NCBI GenBank assembly: GCA_947473045.1
Contig: CANJCO010000004.1
Span: forward strand, 1-64,000
Reading direction: 5' to 3'
DNA from: Myxococcales bacterium
GTDB taxonomy: Bacteria > Myxococcota_A > Polyangia > Polyangiales > Polyangiaceae
DNA length: 64,000 nucleotides
Shown: positions 36,955 to 46,111 of the stretch, one piece after another
Position numbering within the stretch: position 1 is the first letter of the stretch
How the letters are laid out: every line of letters begins with the position of its first letter
The notes under the pieces: generated by a model
The model's database searches: none
The model's input: the letters and a program-made list of their open reading frames with translations, nothing else
What the model was told of the DNA's origin: nothing
Position numbers and translations under genes: made by a program

Positions 36955-37297
36955 TCAGGCGCCCGCGTTCCACCGCCTGCGAGGGGCCTTGGCGCTCGCG
37001 TCATCGCTGAGCGCCGCCGCGATCGGGCCGGCGTGCGCTTCGCAACGTGCGATCGGATCGCGAACGGCCGAGGGGCTCTTGACGCTCGCCGCGCGTCGCA
37101 ACTTTTCGAGCGCGGCAGGCCAGCTCCCCGCGTCTTCGTCATTCTCCGGCTTTCGCGAACAGCTCTCGCGCCGCCTCGATTTCGCCCGGAGTGGGCGGAG
37201 CCTGCGCCTGCGTCAACAGCGCTCTGAAGCCCCGCAAGCGTGAGGCCTCACCCAGACGATGTGACCGCTGCGCGAAGCCGATCAATGTACCATGCAC
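36955..37297 (-). pseudogene. Frameshifted remnant of an exported TPR protein gene
   Basis: This 343-bp region holds no intact gene but reads as two pieces of one TPR protein on the minus strand. The first frame (37297 down to a TGA at 37141-37139) ends in GEIEAARELFAKAGE. The second (37143 down to a TGA at 36957-36955) continues with DAGSWPAALEKLRRAASVKS and IARCEAHAGPIAAAL, a typical myxobacterial TPR pair. The join needs a one-base shift near 37141, and the C-terminus looks cut short. The same family is intact at 13642. I call this from translation by eye; an assembly error could also explain the shift. Confidence 0.5.
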
Positions 37298-37341
37298 GCG
37301 GCCTCGGTTGCACGCTCCGTCCGCGCTAGCCTGAGCCGACC

Positions 37342-38205
37342 ATGAGCCGCCCCGAACTGCACGCCTCGCCGACCGACTTTCGCCTCGCGTGCGACCGCGC
37401 GCGAAGCTCTGGCGCTCGCGTCGCGCTCGTGCCGACCATGGGCGCGCTGCACGACGGGCACTTGTCGCTGGTCCGCGAGGCGCGACGCCACGCCGAGGTC
37501 GTCGCGGTCAGCATCTTCGTCAACCCTACGCAGTTCGGTCCGAGCGAGGATTTCTCGCGCTATCCGCGCGATTTGGCCAGCGACGTGGCGAAGTTGGCGG
37601 GCGAGTCGGTCGACCTCGTCTTCTGTCCCGATGCGCCGGCGATGTATCCCGCGGGCGAGCAAACCCGAGTGCGCGTGGGCGCGCTCGCCGAGCCGCTGTG
37701 CGGCGCATTCCGGCCGGGTCACTTCGAAGGCGTCGCGACGGTCGTGAGCAAGTTGCTCATCCTGACAGGGCCCGCAGTCGCCGTGTTCGGCAAAAAAGAC
37801 TACCAGCAGCTCGCGGTTCTGCGCCGCGTTGTCGTCGATCTCATGCTGCCGGTCACCATCGTCGGAGCCGGGATTGTGCGCGAGCCGGATGGCCTCGCGA
37901 TGAGCTCCCGAAACGCCTATTTGTCCCCGGAAGAGCGGGCCCGCGCGCTCGCGCTTTGTCGTGGCCTGCGCGCCGCCCACGCGCTTTTTTCTGCAGGTGA
38001 GCGCGCGCCTGACGCGCTGCTTGCTCCCGTGCTCGGCGAGGTGCGCAGCGCCGCCGATCGCGTCGACTACGTGTCGCTCGTGGACGCGGACTCCCTCGCG
38101 ACGGTAGCCCGCGCGGGCGAGCGTGCGCTCGTGGCGATCGCCTGTCACGTCGGGCGCACGCGCCTGATCGACAACGTGGTGCTCGGCGAAGATCCGTCGC
38201 CGTAG
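37342..38205 (+). CDS. panC: Pantothenate synthetase
   Basis: This 287-residue enzyme joins pantoate and beta-alanine with ATP to make pantothenate. The nucleotidyl-transferase signature [39 protein letters not shown] and [10 protein letters not shown], then [14 protein letters not shown], are all in the expected order. Length and start are standard. No panB or panD is seen nearby. The gene lies 44 bp after the TPR pseudogene, on the opposite strand, and 56 bp before tmk. Confidence 0.96.
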   Translation: MSRPELHASPTDFRLACDRARSSGARVALVPTMGALHDGHLSLVREARRHAEVVAVSIFVNPTQFGPSEDFSRYPRDLASDVAKLAGESVDLVFCPDAPAMYPAGEQTRVRVGALAEPLCGAFRPGHFEGVATVVSKLLILTGPAVAVFGKKDYQQLAVLRRVVVDLMLPVTIVGAGIVREPDGLAMSSRNAYLSPEERARALALCRGLRAAHALFSAGERAPDALLAPVLGEVRSAADRVDYVSLVDADSLATVARAGERALVAIACHVGRTRLIDNVVLGEDPSP

Positions 38206-38261
38206 GGCTCGGCGCCTCTGAGCGTTGATGGTGCGCGGGCGCTGGAGTACACCGCCTCGCC

Positions 38262-38900
38262 ATGAAGACCGGACGTTTCGTCGTGATCGAAGGCATCGAC
38301 GGCGCGGGCACCACGACGCAGGTCGCGCGCCTCGCTGCGCGGCTCAAGCAGGGCGACGGCCTGTCGGTTCGCACCACGCGCGAGCCCTCTGACGGCCCAA
38401 TCGGAACGATGATCCGCCAGGTGCTCACGGGCCGCATCGTCGGCGCGGACGGTATCGCGCCCGGCTGGGCCACGATGGCGCTGCTCTTTGCCGCCGATCG
38501 CATGGACCACGTCGAAGTGGACATCGATCCGCTCCTCGCTCGCGGTGTGATCGTCCTTTCGGATCGCTACGACGCATCGAGCGTGGCCTACCAGAGCGTG
38601 GTCAGCGGGAGCCGGGGCGAGCAGGCGGTCGACTGGATCCGCACCCTCAACCGGTACGCCCGACGCCCCGATCTCACGATCGTCGTCGACGTGCCGCCCG
38701 ACGTCGCGGCGATGCGGCGGGAGGCGCGCGGTGAGGCCGCGCAGCTCTACGAACAAAACGAGATGCAGCGCGCGTTGGCTGCATTCTACAAGGATTTGCC
38801 CCGGCATCTGCCGGGCGACCGCATTCTGGTCGTCGACGGCGTCGGCTCCCCGGACGAAATCGCCGATCGCGTGTACGCCGCGTACTGCCAGCCCGAATAG
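38262..38900 (+). CDS. tmk: Thymidylate kinase
   Basis: This 212-residue protein phosphorylates dTMP to dTDP. P-loop IEGIDGAGTTTQ, the TREPSDGPIGTMIR segment and the DRYDASSVAYQ motif identify it. The P-loop has Thr-Thr-Thr where many enzymes have Lys-Ser/Thr (GxGKST type), a known but less common variant in Tmk-like proteins (usual form GxDGAGKST). The missing Lys is worth noting. The rest is normal in length. It is co-oriented with panC and the lipoprotein downstream. Confidence 0.88.
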   Translation: MKTGRFVVIEGIDGAGTTTQVARLAARLKQGDGLSVRTTREPSDGPIGTMIRQVLTGRIVGADGIAPGWATMALLFAADRMDHVEVDIDPLLARGVIVLSDRYDASSVAYQSVVSGSRGEQAVDWIRTLNRYARRPDLTIVVDVPPDVAAMRREARGEAAQLYEQNEMQRALAAFYKDLPRHLPGDRILVVDGVGSPDEIADRVYAAYCQPE

Positions 38901-38946
38901 CGCCGAAAACTTGCCGCTTTCGGGCGATTCGGCGAAGGGTCCGCTG

Positions 38947-39639
38947 ATGCGCTCCAAGATGATTTTCGCGCTGGCTTGCGCCGGTCTCTTCGCCTGCGGT
39001 GGTGCGGCTTCGCCCGCCGCTCAGGCTGTCGCTTCCCCGGGGGCCCAGAGCGGCCCGCCGAACGGAGCGCCCAACGCCGCGGCGCCCGGCACGATTCGCC
39101 GCACCGACGTCGACGCGCTCGTCTGCGGCGGCTTCGGCGCATTTCTTCAGACGCTGATCATCGATGAGCATCCGGTGTTCATGGGCGGCAAGTTTCACGG
39201 CTTTCGCCTCGTCGATCTCGCTCCGGCGTGGCGCACGTCCGGCATTCGCGCAGGCGACGTGGTCACGCGCGTCAACGGCATGCCCATCGAGCGCCCCGAA
39301 CAGGCTCTCGAGGTCTTTCGTTCGCTGACCGTCGCCAGTGAGCTCCACGTCGACTTCGAACGAGATGGAGAGCCTCACGAAGTCAGGTACGCGATCGACG
39401 ATGATCGCCCGTCCGGCGCTGGCGCTTGCCCGAGCGATGCGCCGCGCGCAGCTGCCCCTCCGGCTGCTGGCGCCCCGACGTCTTCGCCCGCCTCCGCCCC
39501 CGCGCCGGCGCCCGCCGCGGCGCCGCCCGTGTCCCCCGCGGTTTCGCCCGCCGCGCCCGCGGCGCCGCCTTCCGCCGCGCCGGTCAAGCCGGTCAAGCCA
39601 GCCAAGCCCGCCAAGTCCACGCCGGCGACGAAGAAGTAG
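38947..39639 (+). CDS. PDZ-domain lipoprotein, GspC-like
   Basis: This 230-residue protein has a lipobox-like GLFAC at the signal end. The centre holds a PDZ-like domain (FRLVDLAPAWRTSGIRAGDVVTRVNGMPIERPEQALEVFRSL), similar to that of type II secretion GspC. A long Pro/Ala/Ser tail with Lys-Pro repeats follows. It may bind a secreted or periplasmic partner. No secretion genes are in the window, so the role is open. The ATG at 38947 gives the proper signal sequence. Confidence 0.78.
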   Translation: MRSKMIFALACAGLFACGGAASPAAQAVASPGAQSGPPNGAPNAAAPGTIRRTDVDALVCGGFGAFLQTLIIDEHPVFMGGKFHGFRLVDLAPAWRTSGIRAGDVVTRVNGMPIERPEQALEVFRSLTVASELHVDFERDGEPHEVRYAIDDDRPSGAGACPSDAPRAAAPPAAGAPTSSPASAPAPAPAAAPPVSPAVSPAAPAAPPSAAPVKPVKPAKPAKSTPATKK

Positions 39640-39673
39640 CCCCTCGCGCGTGCGCCTTCGCTATGCTCGGGAG

Positions 39674-40972
39674 ATGCGCTCTGCGCTCTCGGTTGTTTTT
39701 GTCGCTGCTGTCGCGAGTCTGGTTGCCGCCTCGAGCTGCGCGACGGCCGTCGAGTGCACGACCAACAGCGACTGCCCAAAAGGCGAATACTGCGCGGCCT
39801 CGCACTGCCGTCTCAACTGCTCCGATTCAGCGCGCGACTGCCGCGCGGGTGAATACTGCGACATCAACGGCATGTGCCAGTCGGGAGACGCCGGCGCGCC
39901 AGTCGACAGCAGCGTCGGAACCGACGGCGGCGTAGCAGACGGCAGCGCGGCTCTGCCGGACGGCAGCGTCGCCGACACCGGCGCCGGGCCTGACGCAGCA
40001 TCTGGAGCGCTGCGCACATTCGATCTCTGCAGCCAGCAGTCCGACTGTAAATCCGGCCTGTTGTGCAAGCCGCTGGCGCCCGGTGATGCCGCCCGGTGTA
40101 CTCCCGTCTGCGCGACCGCCGCGCAGTGCTTTTCGGCCGGGCGGTGCCTCAAGGTCGGCGCCGACCAGTACTGCGTGCGGGGTGACGTGGGCCGCGCGTG
40201 CTCCGGCGCTTCCGACTGCAACTATGCCTGCCTCACGCCGGGCTCGTACTGCACCGCGAGCTGCACGTCGGGCGGGGACTGTCCCAACGGCTACGGCTGC
40301 ATGACCATTTCCAACCAGAAGGTCTGCGTCAAAGCCGAATTTTACTGCGGCGGCGGCCAAACCTGCTCTTCGCTCAAGTGCGACACCTCGATGCTCGTGT
40401 CGAGCTGCACCACGAGCTGCGCGAGCGCGGCCGACTGTCCGCAGCGCGCGGGACCGCTCGCCAAGTGGACTTGCCAGGCCGGCTCGTGCGCCCGACCCTC
40501 CGACGTGGTCGGTCCGGTGGGGCAGGGCGAGACGGCCGAGTACGCGTGCGACGTGTCGAACAACGTCGCCAACCTCTGCAACGACGCGCAGCACATCGAC
40601 TTCGACAAGTTCGTCGTTCCGTCGCCGCCGAGCCTCTCGTGTCCGAGCAACGCGGCTGCAGGGGGCGCTCCCGGCGACGTCTGCGTCAACTCGTGCAAAT
40701 ACGCAGGCGGCTGCATCGACGGCTTCGCGTGCACTGCCGTCGGCAACATCGCAAACCAGCGCATCGGCCTGTGCCTTCCGTCCGGCGGAGGCACCGAAGT
40801 CGGAGGCAGCTGCGCGCGCGATGGCGACTGCGCGTTTGGCTACTGCAGCCAGGGCCGCTGCTCACGCGACTGCTCCGGCGACGGACTTTGCCCGTCCGGG
40901 TCGACGTGCTCGGCCGTCGGCGGACCCATCCCGAACGTCGAAAACTCGGTCGCCTTCCGTCGCTGCCAGTAA
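39674..40972 (+). CDS. Cysteine-rich exported protein with repeated C-x-C modules
   Basis: This 432-residue protein has a signal peptide and a lipobox-like AASSC. It carries many Cys pairs in EB/Dickkopf-like modules (DCPKGEYCAASHC, DCRAGEYCDINGMC, QQSDCKSGLLC, GDCPNGYGC, DCAFGYCSQGRC). The modules repeat six or more times, separated by Asp/Gly/Ser linkers. Such proteins are secreted or lipid-anchored and disulfide-rich, with unknown binding partners. The gene is well bounded by the ATG at 39674 and the stop at 40972. Its neighbours do not suggest a specific pathway. Confidence 0.78.
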   Translation: MRSALSVVFVAAVASLVAASSCATAVECTTNSDCPKGEYCAASHCRLNCSDSARDCRAGEYCDINGMCQSGDAGAPVDSSVGTDGGVADGSAALPDGSVADTGAGPDAASGALRTFDLCSQQSDCKSGLLCKPLAPGDAARCTPVCATAAQCFSAGRCLKVGADQYCVRGDVGRACSGASDCNYACLTPGSYCTASCTSGGDCPNGYGCMTISNQKVCVKAEFYCGGGQTCSSLKCDTSMLVSSCTTSCASAADCPQRAGPLAKWTCQAGSCARPSDVVGPVGQGETAEYACDVSNNVANLCNDAQHIDFDKFVVPSPPSLSCPSNAAAGGAPGDVCVNSCKYAGGCIDGFACTAVGNIANQRIGLCLPSGGGTEVGGSCARDGDCAFGYCSQGRCSRDCSGDGLCPSGSTCSAVGGPIPNVENSVAFRRCQ

Positions 40973-41067
40973 AAACCCCGTTTACACCGATCGCACCGGC
41001 AAGCTACCGTCAGCGCTTGCGGTCGGGCGTCCTTTGCGTCCTGTCGCGTTGCCGCGATCGGGGTTGC

Positions 41068-41799
41068 ATGCGTGCGTTCACCTTGAAGTCTGCGAGATCC
41101 TACCTTGCCATCCTGGCGCCCGGCCTCGCCGTCGCGCTTGCAGCCACCGCCGAGGCCGGCCCCGTCAAGGGACGCATTGCGGGAGCTGAAAAGCTGTTTC
41201 CCGAGGCCTACGCCGAAGCGGCGAAGCCCGACGGTCACAACTACACGTGGCGCGAGCCATCTCCCACGGTGAGGCAGGAGTTTCGCGCGCTCACGGCGAG
41301 CCCCTCGCGCGACATCTGCATCGCGGCGATATCGTCGCAGGCCGCGCCGAAACACGAGCCGATCGCCATTGTGATAACCGGCGGTCACGCCATCCCGAGC
41401 ACCATCGTGGTTGCGCCCGGCACCACGCTGTCGTTCATGAACCACGACCCATTTTCACACCGGTTTTTTCAAGTCGGCTCCGACGCCTTCAAAGCCGACG
41501 AAATGCAAACGGGAAAGCACCGCGACTGGGTCGCGCCGCCGACGCCGGGCCGCTTCGAATTCAAGGACGCGCTCTTTCCGAGCGTTCGCTTCAGCGTAGT
41601 GGTCGAACCTGGCGTGGTCGATGTTGTCTATCCGGTTCGCGCCGGCGCCTTCGCCTTCCGCGACCTGCCACCCGGTGACTATTCGCTGCGCGCCTTTTTT
41701 GGCGGCAGGCAGGTGGGCAAGTCGGTTGCAGTCGTCGCCACCAAGGGCAGCGTCGAGCTCAAGGACGCGATCAACCTCGCTGAGGCGCCCACGCCATGA
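41068..41799 (+). CDS. Exported cupredoxin-like protein lacking the copper Cys
   Basis: This 243-residue protein has a signal peptide cut near AEA-GP. A cupredoxin/plastocyanin-like sandwich is suggested by PGTTLSFMNHDPFSHRFFQVG and the closing VVVEPGVVDVVYPVR, followed by a carboxypeptidase-regulatory-type strand set (FRDLPPGDYSLRAFFGGRQVG). The usual C-x-H-x-M copper loop is absent, so type 1 copper binding is unlikely. The stop overlaps the next ATG (ATGA), so it is coupled to the MXAN_5187-like gene. Function unknown. Confidence 0.7.
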   Translation: MRAFTLKSARSYLAILAPGLAVALAATAEAGPVKGRIAGAEKLFPEAYAEAAKPDGHNYTWREPSPTVRQEFRALTASPSRDICIAAISSQAAPKHEPIAIVITGGHAIPSTIVVAPGTTLSFMNHDPFSHRFFQVGSDAFKADEMQTGKHRDWVAPPTPGRFEFKDALFPSVRFSVVVEPGVVDVVYPVRAGAFAFRDLPPGDYSLRAFFGGRQVGKSVAVVATKGSVELKDAINLAEAPTP

Positions 41800-43463
41800 T
41801 GCTCTTTTCGCGCTTCTGGTACGCGATCCTCGCCATCGTCGGGGGCGCGGCGCTCTACGCCAGCTTCCTCGCGGTGGGGCAGTATAACCGGCGGAGCGTC
41901 GTCGCGACGAGTGAGGCGGTCGCCGCTGACAGTCAGGTGGTCAAGTGGGCGCTGCAAATCGACGCGCGTCGCCGCCTCGACGCGATGCTCCTCGCCAGCG
42001 TCGACAAGGACGTTCAGCAGAGCCTGCTCGCGTGCGTCGACAAAGACAAAGTGCCGGCCAAGGCGCGCGACGACGCCCGAAAAGCGCTGGCCGCCGTCGC
42101 CGAAAAAATGCCTGCAGACTACAAGAACGACGTTCTCTTCGCGGTCGACCGCGACGGGCGTCTCGTGGCGCAAATCGGCTACGATCGGGCGCGGGCGTTC
42201 GAAGACTTCGAGCTGGGCGGTTACGCAGCGGTCTACGACGCGCTGCACGGCTACCTTCGCGATGACACGTGGGTGTGGGGCGACGTCGCCTACCGCGTGG
42301 TCGCCCGGCCGGTCGAATACGATACGACGCAAGCTCCGGTCGGAGCCGTCATCGGCCTGCGCATGATCGACCGAAAGTTCGCTCAGGACATCTCTGCGCT
42401 GACGCGCGCCAACGTCGCGTTTTACGCGGGTGGCCAGCGCGTTGCGTCCGGCGCCTCCGAGGGCTTCGACGACAACCTCCTCGACGTGGCCGACGAGCTC
42501 CCCAAGCTCGAGACAGACGCGGCCTACAAGGACAAAGGGCGCAGCGAGGTTCGCGCTCTCGGCGCGGGCGCCCTCAGCGCCGTGTTCACCCGCATCGACG
42601 GCGAGGCTTACGCGCAGGGCATCGGCTTCGCAGTCGTGCGCTCCCGCGTAAGTCTGCCGGGTCCCCTCGCGTTTCTCACCCAGGCCGACGACAAGGACAA
42701 AGCGTCCGTCGATCTTCGCGTGATCGTGGGCTTCGTCGCCGGAGCGTTCCTCATCGGAGTGCTGCTTACCGCACTCGAACACAACGGCCCGCGCAGCAAG
42801 CTCGCGCGCGAAGCGGCTCGCCTGCGCAAGGGCGAGATCGATCTCTTTCAGCTGCAGGTTGTTCCGGGGGCGTACCGCGCGATCGCAACCGACTTGAACG
42901 CCGGCATCGAGCGCGTGGCCGAAAAGGGCGGAGGTGCCCCGCGCAAGGCGGCCGACCTCGAGTCGATTCTCGGGCCGGCCCTCGCGCAGCCTGCGATGAG
43001 CGCGTTTTCATTCCCGGAGGCCGCGCCGGCCGATGCCCCGCCCGGTCCGCGCGCGCAGCAGGCTGCCATCGCCAAGCCCGCGCCGCCGACGCTCGCCGGC
43101 GAGCCCCGTCCGCAGCCTCCCCCGGCGCCTCGCCAGCAGCCTGCCGCTGCTCCCCCTGCTGCGATTCAGCTTCAGGACGATCCCGACGAGGGCGAATCGA
43201 CCTCACTCGCCGAAGTTCGCAGCGAGCCTGCGCGCGCTGTCGACGGTGACGCCGCCGAATGGCCAGGCGTCTACGACGACTTCGTTCGCACGAAGAAAGA
43301 GTGCGGCGAGTCGACCGAAGGGCTGACGCTCGAGAAGTTCGCCGTCACCCTCAAGAAAAATCGCGACGCCCTCGTGCAGCGCCACGGCTGCAAGCGCGTG
43401 AAATTCACCGTGTACGTGAAAGACGGCCGCGCGTCGCTCAAGGCCACGCCGCTCAAGGACTGA
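41796..43463 (+). CDS. MXAN_5187-type membrane protein with Cache-like extracytoplasmic domain
   Basis: This is a 555-residue protein. One membrane helix near residue 10-30 and another near 310-330 enclose an extracytoplasmic region of about 270 residues that looks like a Cache-type sensor (VLFAVDRDGRLVAQIGYD). A Pro/Ala-rich cytoplasmic linker then leads to the conserved C-terminal domain seen in myxobacterial MXAN_5187-like proteins (VRTKKECGESTEGLTLEKFAVTL, KRVKFTVYVKDGRASLKATP). The signal output is not obvious. It sits between the cupredoxin-like and FadL-like genes with 4-bp and 2-bp spacing. Confidence 0.8.
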   Translation: MMLFSRFWYAILAIVGGAALYASFLAVGQYNRRSVVATSEAVAADSQVVKWALQIDARRRLDAMLLASVDKDVQQSLLACVDKDKVPAKARDDARKALAAVAEKMPADYKNDVLFAVDRDGRLVAQIGYDRARAFEDFELGGYAAVYDALHGYLRDDTWVWGDVAYRVVARPVEYDTTQAPVGAVIGLRMIDRKFAQDISALTRANVAFYAGGQRVASGASEGFDDNLLDVADELPKLETDAAYKDKGRSEVRALGAGALSAVFTRIDGEAYAQGIGFAVVRSRVSLPGPLAFLTQADDKDKASVDLRVIVGFVAGAFLIGVLLTALEHNGPRSKLAREAARLRKGEIDLFQLQVVPGAYRAIATDLNAGIERVAEKGGGAPRKAADLESILGPALAQPAMSAFSFPEAAPADAPPGPRAQQAAIAKPAPPTLAGEPRPQPPPAPRQQPAAAPPAAIQLQDDPDEGESTSLAEVRSEPARAVDGDAAEWPGVYDDFVRTKKECGESTEGLTLEKFAVTLKKNRDALVQRHGCKRVKFTVYVKDGRASLKATPLKD

Positions 43464-43465
43464 TC

Positions 43466-45091
43466 ATGCGCCATCAAAAACTCCATTTTCTAGCCTCTGC
43501 GTGCCTCCTCACACTCACGTCCGGCGCGCTCGCGTCGAACGTCACCGAGTTTCCCGACAACGGCTCCGAGCAGCTCGCGCGCGGCGGAGCGTGGCTGGCG
43601 CGAGCGAGCGATCCGCTCGCGACGCTCTACAACCCCGCCGGCCTGGCCGGTCAGGACACCCGTCTGCTTCTCAACGCGAACCTGTCGATGCAGCGCACCT
43701 GCTTCACGCGCATGAAGGCCGTCAACGACACCACCGAAGACGGCGTAGCGTCGGGCGCGAGCTACCCCGAGGTCTGCAACAAGGGCGGCCCCTTTCCGAA
43801 CCCCCAGCTGGCCTTTACCTACCGCGTGAGTGACCGCCTTGGCCTGGGCCTCGCGGTTGCGGGGCCGAGCGCTGTCGGCAACACGACCTGGCCCGAGTTC
43901 GCCCCCGACGCTTCGGGCGCGAATCAGGCCTCTCCCCAGCGTTATCTGCTCACCAAGGCCGACGTGCTCTTTCTGACCCCGACCATTGGCGCGGGCTACC
44001 AGGTGACCGACACGCTGCGCGTGGGCGCGAGCTTTCACTGGGGCCTCGCGACGCTTCAGTTTTCGACCGTGGCGGACGCGACCAATCAAAACGGCAGCAA
44101 GCCGGCCGACAACGACATTAAGGCTTCTCTCTCCGGAAAAGATCTCTTCGTCCCGGGCGTTACGCTCGGCACCATTTGGAGCCCCACGAGCTCGCTCGAC
44201 GTGGCTGGGTCGTTCAAGTGGAGCGCGCCGATCGACGCGTCCGTCGACGCCGCCACTTACGTTAATTACTTTCGCCCCGCGGTCGCGGCCAACGGTCTCG
44301 ATAGCGCCGTAAAGTTTGGATACACGAAAGACGCCGACTGCGCCTTTGGCGTGAGCGCCGGGGTGTGCGGTCCGGGCAAAGGCAACGTGGTTGTTCCCGT
44401 GCCAATGGAGGCCAAACTCGGCCTTCGTTACCACCAGCCGGTGGTAGGCGCGGATCCCACGCGCCGTGATCCCATGTCGCAGGACAAATGGGATATCGAA
44501 GCCGACTTCACGTTTGCGAACAACAAGACGTTCGACTCGCTCCAGGTGCGATTCCCCGCCGACGCGCAGGGCAACGGCGTCATTCCCGTCAATGGCACGG
44601 GCGGCGGCACGCTCCCTCCCATCGCCGACGTCCCGCACATGTACAAAAACGTGTTCGGCGTCCGCGTGGGTGGTGACTACAACGTGCTGCCCGACCAGCT
44701 CGCAATTCGCGCCGGCGTCTTCGGTGAAACCGACGGTCAAGAGGCCGCCTACCAGAACATTGACTTCATGGGCGGGGCGCGCCTCGGCATCGCAGGCGGA
44801 GCGACCTATCGCCTCAAGCTCGGCAACGGTGAGCGCAAGCGCGCGCTCGACCTGTCGCTCGGCTTCATGCACATGTTCGTCGCCGAACAGTCGTACATGC
44901 CGACCGATCCGAACGCCCCCGGCGTGAAGGCCCTCGGCGGCGTGGCTTGCAACCCGGGCAGCAACGGCAACGTGCCAGGCGACCTTTGCAGCGACGGCAA
45001 GCAAAAGTACCGCACCAACTGGAACGCGAACCTTGGCACCATCACAAGCTCGCTGAACGTGCTTAACGTGGGCGTGACCTACCGGTTTTAG
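43466..45091 (+). CDS. FadL/OmpP1-family outer membrane transport protein
   Basis: This 541-residue protein has a signal (cut near ALA-SN) and the FadL-type N-terminus SEQLARGGAWLARASDPLATLYNPAGLAG, followed by repeated amphipathic beta strands and a C-terminal aromatic residue (VGVTYRF), typical of an outer membrane barrel. FadL-type proteins bring hydrophobic compounds across the outer membrane. The start 2 bp after the previous stop suggests the same operon as the sensor-like gene. The substrate is unknown. Confidence 0.85.
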   Translation: MRHQKLHFLASACLLTLTSGALASNVTEFPDNGSEQLARGGAWLARASDPLATLYNPAGLAGQDTRLLLNANLSMQRTCFTRMKAVNDTTEDGVASGASYPEVCNKGGPFPNPQLAFTYRVSDRLGLGLAVAGPSAVGNTTWPEFAPDASGANQASPQRYLLTKADVLFLTPTIGAGYQVTDTLRVGASFHWGLATLQFSTVADATNQNGSKPADNDIKASLSGKDLFVPGVTLGTIWSPTSSLDVAGSFKWSAPIDASVDAATYVNYFRPAVAANGLDSAVKFGYTKDADCAFGVSAGVCGPGKGNVVVPVPMEAKLGLRYHQPVVGADPTRRDPMSQDKWDIEADFTFANNKTFDSLQVRFPADAQGNGVIPVNGTGGGTLPPIADVPHMYKNVFGVRVGGDYNVLPDQLAIRAGVFGETDGQEAAYQNIDFMGGARLGIAGGATYRLKLGNGERKRALDLSLGFMHMFVAEQSYMPTDPNAPGVKALGGVACNPGSNGNVPGDLCSDGKQKYRTNWNANLGTITSSLNVLNVGVTYRF

Positions 45092-45136
45092 AGCGGGTCG
45101 TCCGCCACTTTATTTCATCGATCGGGAGACACGGCC

Positions 45137-46093
45137 ATGAGCGCAGCGCGCAACGTCATCATCATCGGCTCGGGCCCTGCCGGGCATACCGCTGGCATCT
45201 ATGCTGCGCGCGCCAACCTCGCTCCGCTCATGTTCGAAGGCATGATTCGCGGAGGCATTCCCGGCGGCCAGCTGATGATCACCAACGACGTCGAAAACTA
45301 CCCCGGTTTTCCTGCGAAGATCACCGGGCCCGACCTCATGAAGGCGTTCCGCGATCAGTCGCTTCACCAGGGCGTGGAGATCAGGAGCGAGGACGTCAAC
45401 AAGGTCGATTTGTCGTCGCGCCCGTTCAAGGTTTGGGCGGGAGACGACGACGAGCTCGTGACTGCAAATGCCATCATCATTGCCACTGGCGCGCAGGCCA
45501 AGTGGCTCAATCTCGAGAGCGAGCACGCGCTCAAGGGCAGGGGCGTCAGCGCGTGCGCCGTTTGCGATGGGGCGTTCTTCCGCGGACAGGATGTCGTGGT
45601 CGTTGGCGGTGGTGACACTGCGATGGAAGAGTCGATGTACCTGTCGGGCATTTGCAGCTCGGTTACGGTCGTTCACCGGCGCGGCGAGTTTCGGGCGAGC
45701 AAGACGATGCAGGATCGCGTGCTGGCGAATCCGAAGATCAAGGCAGTCTACAACTCCGCGGTCGACGAGGTTCTCGACGTGTCGAAGGGCGAAGTCACCG
45801 GCGTGCGCCTCAAGAACCTTGTCACCGGCGCCCTCACCGAGATCGCGGCCACGGGCCTGTTCGTCGCCATTGGCCATACGCCGAATACCGATCTGTTTAC
45901 CGGGCAGCTCGACTTGCACGACAACGGCTACATCAAGACCCGGCCGGGCACCGCACAGACCAGCGTCGCGGGCGTATTCGCTGCCGGCGACGTTCAGGAC
46001 TTCGTTTACAGGCAGGCCGTCACGGCGGCTGGCTCGGGCTGCATGGCGGCCCTCGAAACCGAGCGATGGCTCGCGTCCCAGGGAGCGCATTGA
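45137..46093 (+). CDS. trxB: Thioredoxin reductase
   Basis: This 318-residue flavoenzyme has the FAD motif IIGSGPAGHTAG, the redox centre ACAVCDG (Cys140/Cys143), the NADPH motif VVVGGGDTAMEE and the C-terminal FAD motif GVFAAGDVQD. It reduces thioredoxin with NADPH. Length and spacing are standard. The GGGAG at the start of the gap upstream (45123-45127) serves as ribosome binding site. It is on the same strand as the FadL-like gene and the cNMP-binding protein, with a 45-bp gap before it. Confidence 0.96.
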   Translation: MSAARNVIIIGSGPAGHTAGIYAARANLAPLMFEGMIRGGIPGGQLMITNDVENYPGFPAKITGPDLMKAFRDQSLHQGVEIRSEDVNKVDLSSRPFKVWAGDDDELVTANAIIIATGAQAKWLNLESEHALKGRGVSACAVCDGAFFRGQDVVVVGGGDTAMEESMYLSGICSSVTVVHRRGEFRASKTMQDRVLANPKIKAVYNSAVDEVLDVSKGEVTGVRLKNLVTGALTEIAATGLFVAIGHTPNTDLFTGQLDLHDNGYIKTRPGTAQTSVAGVFAAGDVQDFVYRQAVTAAGSGCMAALETERWLASQGAH

Positions 46094-46111
46094 GCAGCGC
46101 CGCAGCGGTTG

